Positions 62,701-64,000 of a stretch of DNA of 64,000 bases are shown here, piece by piece; the first letter of the stretch is position 1; every line of letters starts with the position of its first letter. The notes below the pieces were generated by a model. It searched no databases and was not told the DNA's origin. It saw only the letters and a list, made by a program, of their open reading frames with translations. Location of the stretch: positions 41,654,882 through 41,718,881 of the forward strand of contig NC_088792.1 of NCBI RefSeq assembly GCF_011386835.1, given 5' to 3'. Made by a program: the position numbers and the translations under genes. Origin of the DNA: Chrysemys picta bellii (lineage: Eukaryota; Chordata; Testudines; Emydidae).

Positions 62701-63002
62701 GTGGGCAGAGTTGAAAAATAAATCTTCCCCTTGGATTGCGAGAAGGGTCTCATTTCTGCATTCCCACTGCTGGAGTTTACTTGTCTTGTTACAAGGATAC
62801 AGCGTGATCACAGCCTGGTCTTTCACTGAAGGCACTCCCAAGCATAACTTCAATGCCATACTCAGAATCTGGTGGTCAGAGACCCACCTGAATTTTTGTG
62901 ACTCATCGTCCTGGTTGCAAGTGGCAATTATGACTGAGTTCGAGCTTTGAGCTTTTACACAGAGCTTATGGTCTTCATTGTGTATTAAAAATATTCCACT
63001 AC
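6169..63002 (-). CDS. MRC1: Macrophage mannose receptor 1 (CD206), 29 coding exons; exon 1 outside window
   Basis: Type I membrane endocytic receptor that binds mannose/fucose/GlcNAc glycans (CTLDs), sulfated GalNAc (cysteine-rich domain) and collagen (FNII). The exons, from high to low coordinate, are: 62601-63002, 60607-60789, 59341-59505, 58910-59023, 56623-56766, 55619-55801, 55047-55204, 53079-53192, 48975-49090, 47742-47890, 45767-45966, 45227-45348, 42763-42850, 40407-40551, 39566-39601, 39296-39465, 38100-38167, 33445-33545, 30145-30287, 28447-28561, 27105-27253, 25791-25893, 24476-24708, 20628-20793, 14946-15098, 11906-12022, 8133-8300, 7128-7169, 6169-6416. Every junction has AG/GT and the phases match; the total is 4,295 nt, about 1,431 residues, against 1,456 for human MRC1 with its signal peptide. 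Domain order and alignment with remembered human MRC1 make the family certain. Orthology to MRC1 rather than to a MRC1-like tandem paralogue, as birds have, is likely but would need synteny. Exon 1 was not found between 63003 and 64000. Confidence 0.95.
6830..7071 (+). mobile_element. CR1 LINE 3' end
   Basis: Matches the CR1 3' region seen again at 41370 and 49533 (AGATAAATTCATGGAGGA, CTATTAGCCAAGATAGGCAG, CTGACCCAGTATGGCTGTTC, TTATGTTCTT). It is 5'-truncated and lies in intron 29. Confidence 0.85.
7128..7169 (-). CDS. MRC1: MRC1 exon 29: stalk microexon
   Basis: 42 nt, phase 1-1, coding [14 protein letters not shown]. This is a short polar stalk before the membrane helix, in the position of the human stalk exon. 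The acceptor is TATTTGAAAG, a weak pyrimidine tract, and the donor is AAAG|GTAGGA. It is the least certain exon, but frame, position and composition fit. Confidence 0.82.
8133..8300 (-). CDS. MRC1: MRC1 exon 28: end of CTLD8
   Basis: 168 nt, phase 1-1: [52 protein letters not shown]. The human-like FVNW is kept and EPN is replaced by EPT. The acceptor is AACTTTAG and the donor AAAGA|GTAAGT. Confidence 0.93.
8559..10765 (-). mobile_element. Decayed hAT-Charlie transposon
   Basis: The left end CAGGGGTCGGCAATC is the same TIR as in the short element at 21551-21861. It carries a transposase gene on the minus strand. The right TIR was not found; sequence changes at about 10763 into another repeat (CAGTGGTGCTGGAAC...), so the 5' end is probably broken. 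Confidence 0.8.
8828..10605 (-). pseudogene. hAT (Charlie / ZBED5-GTF2IRD2-like) transposase pseudogene
   Basis: Three pieces in order. 10605-10155: a BED-like zinc finger ([23 protein letters not shown]; the usual last His is Tyr) and linker. 10154-9651: catalytic core with [45 protein letters not shown]. 9658-8828: [31 protein letters not shown], ending at the hATC region [14 protein letters not shown] frameshift near 9655-9690 separates the last two, and the N-terminal piece is also out of frame, so it is inactive. Confidence 0.85.
10763..10905. repeat. Fragment of a second hAT-like repeat
   Basis: Begins CAGTGGTGCTGGAACAATTT, a typical terminal motif, then CT-rich sequence. The end is undefined. 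Confidence 0.4.
11030..11165. repeat. A/T-rich dispersed repeat (GAAATTTTC type)
   Basis: It shares GGAAATTTTCAAG-like words with similar tracts at 31600-31690, 31960-32090, 38485-38730, 43440-43920 and 46575-46700. Old and unclassified. Confidence 0.4.
11906..12022 (-). CDS. MRC1: MRC1 exon 27: CTLD8, core
   Basis: 117 nt, phase 1-1: [34 protein letters not shown]. The acceptor is TTTTGCAG and the donor GATG|GTAATT. Confidence 0.94.
12023..14945. other. MRC1 intron 26: no recognised element
   Basis: About 2.9 kb without a coding signal or clear repeat boundary. It contains a G run of about 11 near 14670 and unclassified, possibly old retroelement sequence at about 13250-14650. Confidence 0.6.
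14946..15098 (-). CDS. MRC1: MRC1 exon 26: linker and start of CTLD8
   Basis: 153 nt, phase 1-1: [56 protein letters not shown] and [13 protein letters not shown] are shared with human. The acceptor is TTCTTCTCAG and the donor TTAG|GTGAGT. Confidence 0.94.
15308..15515. repeat. Harbinger-like MITE fragment
   Basis: GGCCAAGTCTACAC and internal TGTAGACAC words resemble the TIRs of the PIF/Harbinger-type element at 21472-22036. It abuts the CR1 5' end. Confidence 0.4.
15800..16755 (+). pseudogene. CR1 ORF1 (zinc finger and SGNH esterase)
   Basis: Starts in one frame with [18 protein letters not shown] (zinc-finger/coiled-coil start), hits a TGA at about 15897, and continues in another frame as a 268-codon open frame from 15949. 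That frame has the SGNH/GDSL esterase layout: [14 protein letters not shown] (block I), HVGTNDT (GxND block), [11 protein letters not shown] (DxxH). The nucleophile position in block I is Ala (GCC at 16270-16272) instead of Ser. Confidence 0.85.
16880..19522 (+). pseudogene. CR1 ORF2 (APE endonuclease and reverse transcriptase), broken
   Basis: Endonuclease: [41 protein letters not shown]. Reverse transcriptase at 18022-18906: [56 protein letters not shown] catalytic motif. The C-terminal domain continues to 19522 ([19 protein letters not shown]). Stops at 17327 and 17660 and frame changes near 17665-17742, 18011, 18906 and 19260 show inactivity. Confidence 0.9.
20120..20152. repeat. (TA)n(CA)n microsatellite
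   Basis: TA tract followed by CA tract directly beside the Tigger-like MITE. Confidence 0.9.
20151..20554. mobile_element. Tigger/pogo-like MITE
   Basis: Inverted ends CAATAGAACCTGAGAGTTAC and, reversed, CAGTAGAACCTCAGAGTTAC, with a second inner match (GTTCGTAACTCTG / CAGAGTTACGAA). A TA follows the right end, in keeping with TA target choice; the left flank is CA. 404 bp, no coding potential. Confidence 0.75.
20628..20793 (-). CDS. MRC1: MRC1 exon 25: CTLD7, second half
   Basis: 166 nt, phase 0 to 1: [51 protein letters not shown]. It was found by splice reading and aligns with human RYTNWAADEPKLKSACVYLD. The donor is GATG|GTAAGC. Confidence 0.94.
21165..21262 (+). repeat. MIR-like SINE fragment
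   Basis: GTATCTGAGTGCTTCACAAA, TTATTATTCCCATTTGACAG and a degenerate GAACTGGTGCACAGAGA block are typical of the MIR core. Confidence 0.5.
21472..22036. mobile_element. PIF/Harbinger-type MITE interrupted by a hAT element
   Basis: Long imperfect TIRs of about 45 bp: GGTCATGTCTACA... and, inverted, GCCCATATCTACA..., both running into AAGTTAAGGCAAATCAAC. The 3-bp TSD TTA (21469-21471, 22037-22039) points to PIF/Harbinger. The hAT at 21551-21861 sits inside. Confidence 0.75.
21551..21861. mobile_element. Short hAT-Charlie derivative nested in the Harbinger MITE
   Basis: Ends CAGGGGTCGGCAAACTTTCA ... GGTTGCCTACCCCTG with a perfect 8-bp TSD AGTTAAAG (21543-21550, 21862-21869). Its left 200 bp is nearly the same as the 3' end of the transposase-bearing element at 8559, so it is likely an internally deleted relative. 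Confidence 0.9.
22690..23340. repeat. C-rich interspersed sequence
   Basis: Strongly CT-rich tract that opens long spurious frames in both strands. No protein family is recognised, and no TIR or TSD was found. Probably an old repeat. Confidence 0.35.
24476..24708 (-). CDS. MRC1: MRC1 exon 24: CTLD7, first half
   Basis: 233 nt, phase 1 to 0: [63 protein letters not shown]. The SILDPYS block is identical to human. The acceptor is TACTACAG and the donor TGTG|GTAAGA. Confidence 0.95.
25212..25517. mobile_element. GC-rich hAT MITE with internal tandem repeats
   Basis: TIRs CAGGGCCGGCTC at both ends, perfect 8-bp TSD TGCTCTCC (25204-25211, 25518-25525). Inside, a unit of about 58 bp (GGAGCTCCGGGAGAGGGCGA...) occurs two to three times. 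It lies in intron 23. Confidence 0.9.
25791..25893 (-). CDS. MRC1: MRC1 exon 23: end of CTLD6
   Basis: 103 nt, phase 0 to 1: [34 protein letters not shown]. The acceptor is TTTCCCCCCAG and the donor CACTG|GTGAGT. Confidence 0.95.
25894..27104. other. MRC1 intron 22: nothing recognised
   Basis: About 1.2 kb of AT-rich sequence with no clear element and no coding signal. Confidence 0.6.
27105..27253 (-). CDS. MRC1: MRC1 exon 22: CTLD6, core
   Basis: 149 nt, phase 1 to 0: [50 protein letters not shown]. It lacks EPN, as in human CTLD6. The acceptor is TTTCCTTCAG and the donor GTCAG|GTAAAT. Confidence 0.95.
27836..28431. mobile_element. GC-rich hAT MITE beside the exon 21 donor
   Basis: TIRs CAGGGGTGGGCAAAC at both ends; TSD GCCTGTAC / GCCTATAC (27828-27835, 28432-28439), 7 of 8 identical. 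The interior is GC-rich. It starts eight bases (one TSD length) into intron 21. Confidence 0.9.
28447..28561 (-). CDS. MRC1: MRC1 exon 21: CTLD6, first half
   Basis: 115 nt, phase 0 to 1: [38 protein letters not shown]. The donor is CAAG|GTGCAATG, a weak +4/+5, and a 596-bp hAT element begins after only eight intron bases plus TSD. Confidence 0.93.
28650..28712 (+). mobile_element. CR1 3'-end fragment
   Basis: GGAGGTCAGAATAGATGATC, TAATGGTCCCTTCTGGTC, CTATGAATCTAC match the CR1 tail. Confidence 0.75.
28713..30144. other. Rest of MRC1 intron 20: no recognised element
   Basis: AT-rich intron. A 150-codon frame at 29597-30049 (plus strand) has no family signature and is regarded as chance. Confidence 0.55.
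30145..30287 (-). CDS. MRC1: MRC1 exon 20: end of CTLD5, start of CTLD6
   Basis: 143 nt, phase 1 to 0: [20 protein letters not shown] (WND Ca2+ motif), a Thr/Val/Pro linker, then [13 protein letters not shown] opening CTLD6. The acceptor is ATGTTCCAG and the donor ACAAG|GTATAG. Confidence 0.93.
30614..30642. repeat. (GA)n microsatellite
   Basis: GA dinucleotide run in intron 19. Confidence 0.9.
30640..31600. repeat. Unclassified LTR-like repeat
   Basis: Unique-looking but non-coding sequence with ATTAAATACATTT polyadenylation-like signal near 31210 and a terminal ...TGTCACA motif, resembling turtle LTR-type sequence. No paired LTR or TSD was found. Confidence 0.3.
31930..31971. repeat. C- and T-homopolymer tract
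   Basis: A run of C followed by a run of about 22 T in intron 19. On the minus strand this is a poly(A)-like tract; no retroposon body was recognised next to it. Confidence 0.8.
32955..33245 (-). repeat. L2/MIR-like fragments
   Basis: GGGGCCCTATTTTGTTAGG, TACACAAACACATGG, CCTGTCCTGAAAAGCTTA, then AACTGAGGCAGAGCG, CCCATGGTCACACAG, GGAATTGAACCACGTCTC. These are the usual L2 3'-end and MIR core words. The strand is uncertain. Confidence 0.5.
33445..33545 (-). CDS. MRC1: MRC1 exon 19: CTLD5 sugar-binding site
   Basis: 101 nt, phase 2 to 1: [37 protein letters not shown] is present here and WND follows in exon 20, so CTLD5 keeps the mannose-type ligand set. It is separated from exon 18 by the most repeat-rich intron. 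Confidence 0.94.
33675..34430 (+). mobile_element. Probable solo LTR of an endogenous retrovirus
   Basis: About 750 bp with a promoter-to-polyA layout: TATA box (GTATAAAA at 34134), polyadenylation signal AATAAA at 34288-34293 and a GT-rich end. No internal retroviral genes lie nearby. The boundaries and TSD are not resolved. It lies in intron 18, antisense to MRC1. Confidence 0.6.
34666..34706 (-). ncRNA. Minimal hammerhead ribozyme-like motif, left arm
   Basis: Read on the minus strand: GCAT, core CTGAAGA (CUGANGA), a helix II arm, GAA, the palindromic AGCT as helix III, T as cleavage-site H17, then ATGC pairing with GCAT (helix I). This matches the dimer-type minimal hammerheads known from Penelope-like elements. 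One extra A precedes helix II. Activity is inferred, not shown. Confidence 0.55.
34714..34754 (+). ncRNA. Minimal hammerhead ribozyme-like motif, right arm
   Basis: GCAT 34714-34717, CTGAAGA 34718-34724, helix II GTGAGG / CCCAC with an A bulge, GAA 34743-34745, AGCT 34746-34749, T 34750, ATGC 34751-34754. This is the opposite-strand partner of the motif at 34666-34706. Confidence 0.55.
34783..36124. other. Part of MRC1 intron 18: no recognised element
   Basis: About 1.3 kb with no coding signal. Sequence at about 35000-35650 looks like unique or old repeat DNA. Confidence 0.5.
36224..36263 (-). ncRNA. Hammerhead ribozyme-like motif with altered core
   Basis: Minus strand: GCAT, CCGAAGA (U4 of the core is C), helix II GTGGGC-TGTA-GTCCAC, GAA, AGCT, T, ATGC. 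The stems are intact, but the core substitution probably reduces or abolishes cleavage. Confidence 0.5.
36454..36690 (-). pseudogene. Penelope-like GIY-YIG endonuclease C-terminus
   Basis: The open frame reads [55 protein letters not shown] then stop. The HFN..GHS..DL.. and R..E..I.KL.T...GLN pattern is that of the endonuclease end of Penelope-like retroelements. Truncated; no reverse transcriptase nearby. Confidence 0.65.
36765..37426. mobile_element. GC-rich hAT MITE
   Basis: Ends CATGGGCATCACATGG and, inverted, CATAGATGGCAGGTAC; perfect 8-bp TSD CTGCACAG (36757-36764, 37427-37434). Inserted just beyond the PLE TSD. It opens spurious CT-rich frames. Confidence 0.8.
38100..38167 (-). CDS. 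MRC1: MRC1 exon 18: CTLD5, middle
   Basis: 68 nt, phase 0 to 2, coding [20 protein letters not shown] and KF. This aligns with human AYFIGLLISLDKKF. The acceptor is TTGTTTTAG and the donor TTTAG|GTAAGT. Confidence 0.92.
38485..38730. repeat. A/T-rich dispersed repeat copy
   Basis: TTGAAAATTTTCCATC, GAAAAATCATCATCAAA and similar words shared with the tracts at 11030, 31960, 43440 and 46575. Old and unclassified. Confidence 0.4.
39296..39465 (-). CDS. MRC1: MRC1 exon 17: start of CTLD5
   Basis: 170 nt, phase 1 to 0. It encodes [57 protein letters not shown]. The longer open frame here is an out-of-frame shadow. The acceptor is ATCTTGCAG and the donor TAT|GTAAGA. Confidence 0.93.
39566..39601 (-). 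CDS. MRC1: MRC1 exon 16: 36-nt linker microexon between CTLD4 and CTLD5
   Basis: 36 nt, phase 1-1, coding [13 protein letters not shown], equivalent to the human Pro-rich linker (TPKPEPTP). The acceptor follows a long T-rich tract ending TTTTACAG; the donor is TTTG|GTAGGT. The intron to exon 17 is only 100 bp. Confidence 0.88.
39602..40406. other. MRC1 intron 15: nothing recognised
   Basis: About 800 bp of AT-rich intron without a repeat signature. Confidence 0.6.
40407..40551 (-). CDS. MRC1: MRC1 exon 15: CTLD4 sugar-binding site
   Basis: 145 nt, phase 0 to 1. It contains [20 protein letters not shown] and [23 protein letters not shown] (mannose-type specificity) and WND (Ca2+ ligands) are both intact, so this domain, the main mannose site in the mammalian receptor, should be functional. 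Confidence 0.96.
41370..41615 (-). mobile_element. CR1 LINE 3' end, reverse
   Basis: Begins AGAACATAAGAATGGCCACA, CTGGGTCAGACCAATGGTC, the reverse of the CR1 tail. Extends to CCATTAATGAACCTATCCTC. Intron 14, sense with MRC1. Confidence 0.85.
42763..42850 (-). CDS. MRC1: MRC1 exon 14: CTLD4, middle
   Basis: 88 nt, phase 2 to 0. It encodes [29 protein letters not shown], aligning with human LFWLGLTYGSPSEGFTWSDG. The acceptor is ATTTTAG and the donor TCCA|GTGAGT. Confidence 0.92.
43440..43920. repeat. A/T-rich dispersed repeat copy with purine-rich interior
   Basis: Flanks with GAAATTTTTCTAATGAAAAA and AATTTTTTTTCCAAAATGAA; centre (43660-43760) is a GAAA-rich purine tract. Confidence 0.4.
44090..44910 (+). 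mobile_element. L2-type LINE 3' end
   Basis: Diverged coding part (CTCACTTTCAAGGGCCTACA, CTTAGCCCCAGAGTGCACAT, CCTCTCCTCATTCAAATCCC) followed by the characteristic tail GACTGTAAGATCTCCAAAGG, CAGGGCCCTGTCTTTCACTG and AATAAATAATAA. Confidence 0.6.
45227..45348 (-). CDS. MRC1: MRC1 exon 13: CTLD4, first half
   Basis: 122 nt, phase 0 to 2, found by splice reading. It encodes [39 protein letters not shown]. The acceptor CTCTGTAG was preferred over a second AG nine bases on because it restores the human spacing after SCLK. The donor is CGCAT|GTGAGT. Confidence 0.9.
45360..45705 (+). repeat. L2-related repeat fragment
   Basis: Ends with GGATAAAAGGAGCTATGCAA, ATGCAAGTTGCTATTG, the usual tail of an old L2-related repeat. 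The upstream part (CTGCCAAAGCATTGGTCCAT) is a diverged coding remnant. Confidence 0.45.
45767..45966 (-). CDS. MRC1: MRC1 exon 12: end of CTLD3, linker, start of CTLD4
   Basis: 200 nt, phase 1 to 0. It contains [20 protein letters not shown], then a Pro/Thr-rich linker ([14 protein letters not shown]) and the first residues of CTLD4 (CPDGWHSS...SCLK). A second AG five bases into the exon could be used, removing one or two residues; the first keeps the best match to human. The donor is TGAAA|GTAGGT. Confidence 0.93.
46781..47520. repeat. tRNA-like SINE relics
   Basis: Several tRNA-promoter-like blocks: CTTGGTGGTTAGAGCATTCC (box A-like) with GGATTTAAATCC (box B-like) at about 47395-47455. Similar blocks lie at about 46785-46830, and inverted versions at 46845-46900 and 47460-47510. 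Diverged and of unknown family. Confidence 0.4.
47742..47890 (-). CDS. MRC1: MRC1 exon 11: core of CTLD3
   Basis: 149 nt, phase 2 to 1. It contains [30 protein letters not shown] and [10 protein letters not shown]. The acceptor follows a strong CTCCTTCCAG tract; the donor is CCTG|GTATGC. Confidence 0.95.
47891..48974. other. MRC1 intron 10: nothing firmly recognised
   Basis: About 1.1 kb. The stretch at 48300-48520 resembles a dispersed repeat but could not be named. Confidence 0.5.
48975..49090 (-). CDS. MRC1: MRC1 exon 10: start of CTLD3
   Basis: 116 nt, phase 0 to 2. It encodes [36 protein letters not shown] and the start of DRYE, matching human GWKKHHFYCYMIG and [10 protein letters not shown]. 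The acceptor is GTTGACAG and the donor GACAG|GTATGA. Confidence 0.93.
49533..51262 (-). mobile_element. CR1 LINE, reverse, 3' 1.7 kb
   Basis: Starts with the reversed CR1 tail (GATAAGAATGGCCATACTGG). The minus strand keeps reverse transcriptase pieces: [20 protein letters not shown] (50815-51081) and [33 protein letters not shown] (50104-50460). Many frame breaks. Its 5' end is replaced by LTR-like sequence at 51262. Confidence 0.85.
51263..52585. mobile_element. LTR-like retroelement sequence with nested SINE
   Basis: Non-coding sequence between TGTGACACCCTGGCACC and GGTGGCACCCCGG...CATCACA, with a TTAATAAACTTATTTT polyadenylation-like signal near 52185. Likely a turtle LTR; paired LTRs, internal genes and a TSD were not seen. 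The tRNA SINE at 51735 is inserted in it. Confidence 0.45.
51735..51938 (+). mobile_element. tRNA-derived SINE with CR1-like tail (Cry I type)
   Basis: Box A-like TAACTCAGTGGTTTGAGCA and box B-like GGTTGTGAGTTCAATCC form a tRNA head. The tail GACTCAATGACCTTTCAAGG, TCCCTTCCAGTTCTAG resembles the CR1 3' end and ends in TTATTATTAT. Short flanking repeat ATGGTC on both sides. This is the SINE type characteristic of cryptodiran turtles. Confidence 0.85.
52990..53070. repeat. (TA)n microsatellite next to exon 9 donor
   Basis: About 40 TA units ending eight to nine bases from the exon 9 / intron 9 boundary (GTAAGTAC then TA repeats on the minus strand). Confidence 0.97.
53079..53192 (-). CDS. MRC1: MRC1 exon 9: end of CTLD2, linker to CTLD3
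   Basis: 114 nt, phase 0-0, 38 residues: [18 protein letters not shown], then an acidic linker (AEESEEVEV) and GCQK, the first cysteine of CTLD3. The donor is AGAAA|GTAAGT and is followed almost at once by a long (TA)n tract. Confidence 0.95.
54707..55000. mobile_element. Palindromic MITE (Harbinger-like)
   Basis: Ends GGCCGGCTATATGTACACTG and, inverted, GGGTACATCTACACTGCAGC; the inner CAGCAGG also matches. TTA precedes the left end; the right flank is TTT, so the TSD is imperfect. Confidence 0.6.
55047..55204 (-). CDS. MRC1: MRC1 exon 8: core of CTLD2
   Basis: 158 nt, phase 1 to 0. It contains [35 protein letters not shown] and [10 protein letters not shown], aligning closely with human CTLD2. 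The acceptor has two tandem AGs (TTTAGAG); only the first keeps the frame open. The donor is GAGAG|GTACAA. Confidence 0.93.
55232..55434 (-). mobile_element. tRNA-derived SINE with CR1-like tail, reverse copy
   Basis: Reverse complement of the SINE at 51735: tail TAATTAATGGAGATATCCTA, then GAAAGGTCATTGAGTCCAG and the tRNA head at the right end (GGCCAATGCTCAAACCACTG, AGCTATCCCTCCC). It fills most of the 414-bp intron 7. Confidence 0.88.
55619..55801 (-). CDS. MRC1: MRC1 exon 7: start of CTLD2
   Basis: 183 nt, phase 1-1, found by splice reading. It encodes the CTLD2 N-terminus: [40 protein letters not shown]. The donor is TACA|GTGAGT. It shares a 20-bp stretch with exon 13 at the GGDLASI coding segment. 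Confidence 0.93.
55915..56220. mobile_element. Palindromic MITE
   Basis: Ends ATACATCCACACTGCAATAA and, inverted, ATACATCTACACAGCTATAA. It lies in intron 6. The interior has GC-rich imperfect inverted repeats. TSD unclear. Confidence 0.6.
56623..56766 (-). CDS. MRC1: MRC1 exon 6: end of CTLD1 and linker
   Basis: 144 nt, phase 1-1. It carries the C-terminal half of CTLD1 ([37 protein letters not shown]). No EPN or WND motif is present, as expected for a non-sugar-binding CTLD. The donor is CTCAG|GTAGGC. Confidence 0.95.
56767..58909. other. MRC1 intron 5: nothing recognised
   Basis: About 2.1 kb of AT-rich intron with no repeat signature that I could name and no coding signal. Confidence 0.55.
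58910..59023 (-). CDS. MRC1: MRC1 exon 5: middle of CTLD1
   Basis: 114 nt, phase 1-1, too short for the usual ORF scan and found by splice-site reading. It translates to a segment with [29 protein letters not shown], the WIGL core of the CTLD fold. The acceptor is TTACTTAG and the donor CCAG|GTAGGT. Confidence 0.93.
59341..59505 (-). CDS. MRC1: MRC1 exon 4: start of CTLD1
   Basis: 165 nt, phase 1-1. It encodes the start of C-type lectin-like domain 1: [18 protein letters not shown] and [17 protein letters not shown] are almost identical to human MRC1. The acceptor is CTTTACAG and the donor ACAG|GTAAAG. Confidence 0.95.
59706..59767. repeat. (TA)n microsatellite
   Basis: About 28 TA units in intron 3. 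Confidence 0.97.
59880..60600. other. MRC1 intron 3, C-rich part: nothing named
   Basis: Moderately C-rich intron sequence close to exon 3. No element boundary or frame with family signature was seen. Confidence 0.5.
60607..60789 (-). CDS. MRC1: MRC1 exon 3: fibronectin type II domain
   Basis: 183 nt, phase 1-1. It encodes the collagen-binding FNII module, with the hallmarks CVFPFKF, WYAECT, PWCATST and FGYCP. The loop between the second and third cysteines is about three residues longer than I recall for human. The donor is AAAG|GTAAGT. The last codons, CPLK, lead into CTLD1. Confidence 0.95.
60790..62600. other. MRC1 intron 2: nothing firmly recognised
   Basis: About 1.8 kb. A stretch at about 61310-61620 has a CAATAAAGATAATTC polyadenylation-like signal and may be LTR-derived, but neither boundaries nor TSD could be set. 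Confidence 0.45.
62601..63002 (-). CDS. MRC1: MRC1 exon 2: cysteine-rich (ricin B-type) domain
   Basis: 402 nt, phase 1 at both ends, about 134 residues. It encodes the N-terminal beta-trefoil that binds sulfated GalNAc in the mammalian receptor. Visible landmarks are [27 protein letters not shown] and NRWKIYGTT, the repeating W-containing trefoil pattern. The acceptor follows a T-rich tract ending in TTTTACAG; the donor is GAAG|GTAAAA. It runs directly into the FNII exon ([11 protein letters not shown]). Confidence 0.95.
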
Positions 63003-63339
63003 CTGTAAAACAAAATGAGAAAAAATATATGGCGAAGGCTGTAATAGGAGGTAAGCTGGTCACTTATTGGACATTTGAGCCCCTTGCAGTGAAAGATGCT
63101 GTTGTGATGCTGGCAAAGCAGGTGCCAGGTTATGCCAAGGTCCGCAGTTCTCACTTTGATACTGACAAATACATTGCTAGAATTATGCTGCCTCCCTTGT
63201 GTGTATTATTAAAATAAATGTAGTATTAGAAAAATGTGCTGTTTAGATTTTATTCAATGCTTGTAAGATGCTGCATGCATTGATCTCACTTAGTATATCT
63301 GTATCCCATATTGTGAAGTTATATTTGTGCATTTGCATT

Positions 63340-64000
63340 GCAAGCCTTTATAGCTGTGTCAGTCACCAGACAGGAGAGAGAGACATTAATTAGTGTGAAA
63401 TTAATGCTGGCCTACAACAAAAAAGGTGTTATGTCCTGCCTATCAGAGAATGCCCATCAAAACCAGACAAACTATTGTGGAATGTCAGAGAACAAAAGAC
63501 TTTGTTGGTTGCTCTCCTGTTGTCCCTCTCCCCCGCCCCAGCACCTCAGGAAAAGGAAAAGTGAGAGTGAATTCCTCCCATCAGCTGAATTGGCAGCTCA
63601 GAGTGGAATGAGAATAAAAATCCCTGATATGGAGAAATTGTATCTCTATGCTGCATGGACTCTCAAGGGCAAGCAAGAGATCCCCAGTGTTTATCCTGGG
63701 TTAGCCCTATAGAACATATAGCGCTTGATTATTATAGAAGCTTTTATTACCTTTTGAAACTTAAGACCCTATCTCATTTGGGTGTATGTTACTTGCTTTA
63801 ACCTTGTAAATAACTCTCTTATTTCCTTCTCATAGTTAATGACTCTTTAGTTAGGTTATTATAGGACTGGCTGCAAGTGTTGGCTTTGGTGTAAATCTAA
63901 GGAACAATTGACCTGGGGTACGTGACTGGTCCTTTGGGACCGGCAGTAATCTGAATATTGTTTTGATTTTTGGTGTAAGGGACCATCTATCACAAAGCCA
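63340..64000 (+). repeat. LTR-like sequence at the window edge (MRC1 intron 1)
   Basis: Sequence ending in GGACTGGCTGCAAGTGTTGG, GTGACTGGTCCTTTGGGACC, GGTGTAAGGGACCATCTATC resembles turtle retroelement LTR or flank DNA and runs off the window. Exon 1 of MRC1 was not found in it. Confidence 0.35.

Noticed and set aside
63003..64000. Search for MRC1 exon 1 (signal peptide) within the last kilobase
   Set aside because: No minus-strand ATG followed by a hydrophobic segment and a phase-1 donor was found; the region looks like retroelement DNA.
1..64000. CRISPR arrays, operons, bacterial features
   Set aside because: Introns, LINEs, SINEs and a vertebrate receptor gene show a eukaryotic nuclear genome; no direct-repeat/spacer array is present.

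Overview
The window is a vertebrate, almost certainly cryptodiran turtle, nuclear genome segment. The repeat content is the evidence: a near full-length CR1 LINE plus several CR1 tails, two copies of a tRNA-derived SINE that ends in a CR1-like tail, many short hAT and PIF/Harbinger elements with intact target-site duplications (TSDs), and Penelope-like element (PLE) ends. It holds one host gene: the macrophage mannose receptor MRC1 (CD206), on the minus strand, from 63002 (inside the 5' part of the coding region) down to the stop codon at 6169-6171.

I could place 29 coding exons, numbered 2-30 by analogy with the human gene. All have consensus AG/GT splice sites, matching intron phases and no stop codons. 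They join into 4,295 nt (about 1,431 residues), close to the human receptor minus its signal peptide. In order from high to low coordinate: ricin-type cysteine-rich domain (exon 2), fibronectin type II domain (exon 3), C-type lectin-like domains (CTLDs) 1-8 (exons 4-28), a juxtamembrane stalk (exon 29), then transmembrane helix and endocytic tail (exon 30). Exon 1 (signal peptide) and the promoter are not visible and should lie above 64000. CTLD4 and CTLD5 keep the EPN and WND sugar- and calcium-binding motifs, so mannose binding is predicted to be conserved.

The rest is intron or downstream flank. 1-5050: flank with a palindromic MITE, a 24-bp hairpin, a fold-back hAT (1631-3262) and a 113-bp MITE. 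5119-5585: a hAT in or near the 3' UTR. Intron 27: a decayed hAT-Charlie transposase. Intron 25: the 4.1-kb CR1 and a Tigger-like MITE. Intron 24: a Harbinger MITE with a hAT nested inside it. Introns 23 and 21: GC-rich hAT MITEs, the second 8 bp from a splice donor. Intron 18: an LTR, two PLE copies carrying hammerhead-ribozyme-like motifs, and a hAT. Intron 9: a reverse CR1, LTR-like sequence with a SINE, and a (TA)n tract touching a splice donor.

I found no second host gene, no CRISPR array and no non-coding RNA gene beyond the ribozyme-like motifs. The most unusual material is the palindromic PLE insertions with minimal hammerhead motifs on both strands, the fold-back hAT, and the two repeats lying directly against MRC1 splice donors.
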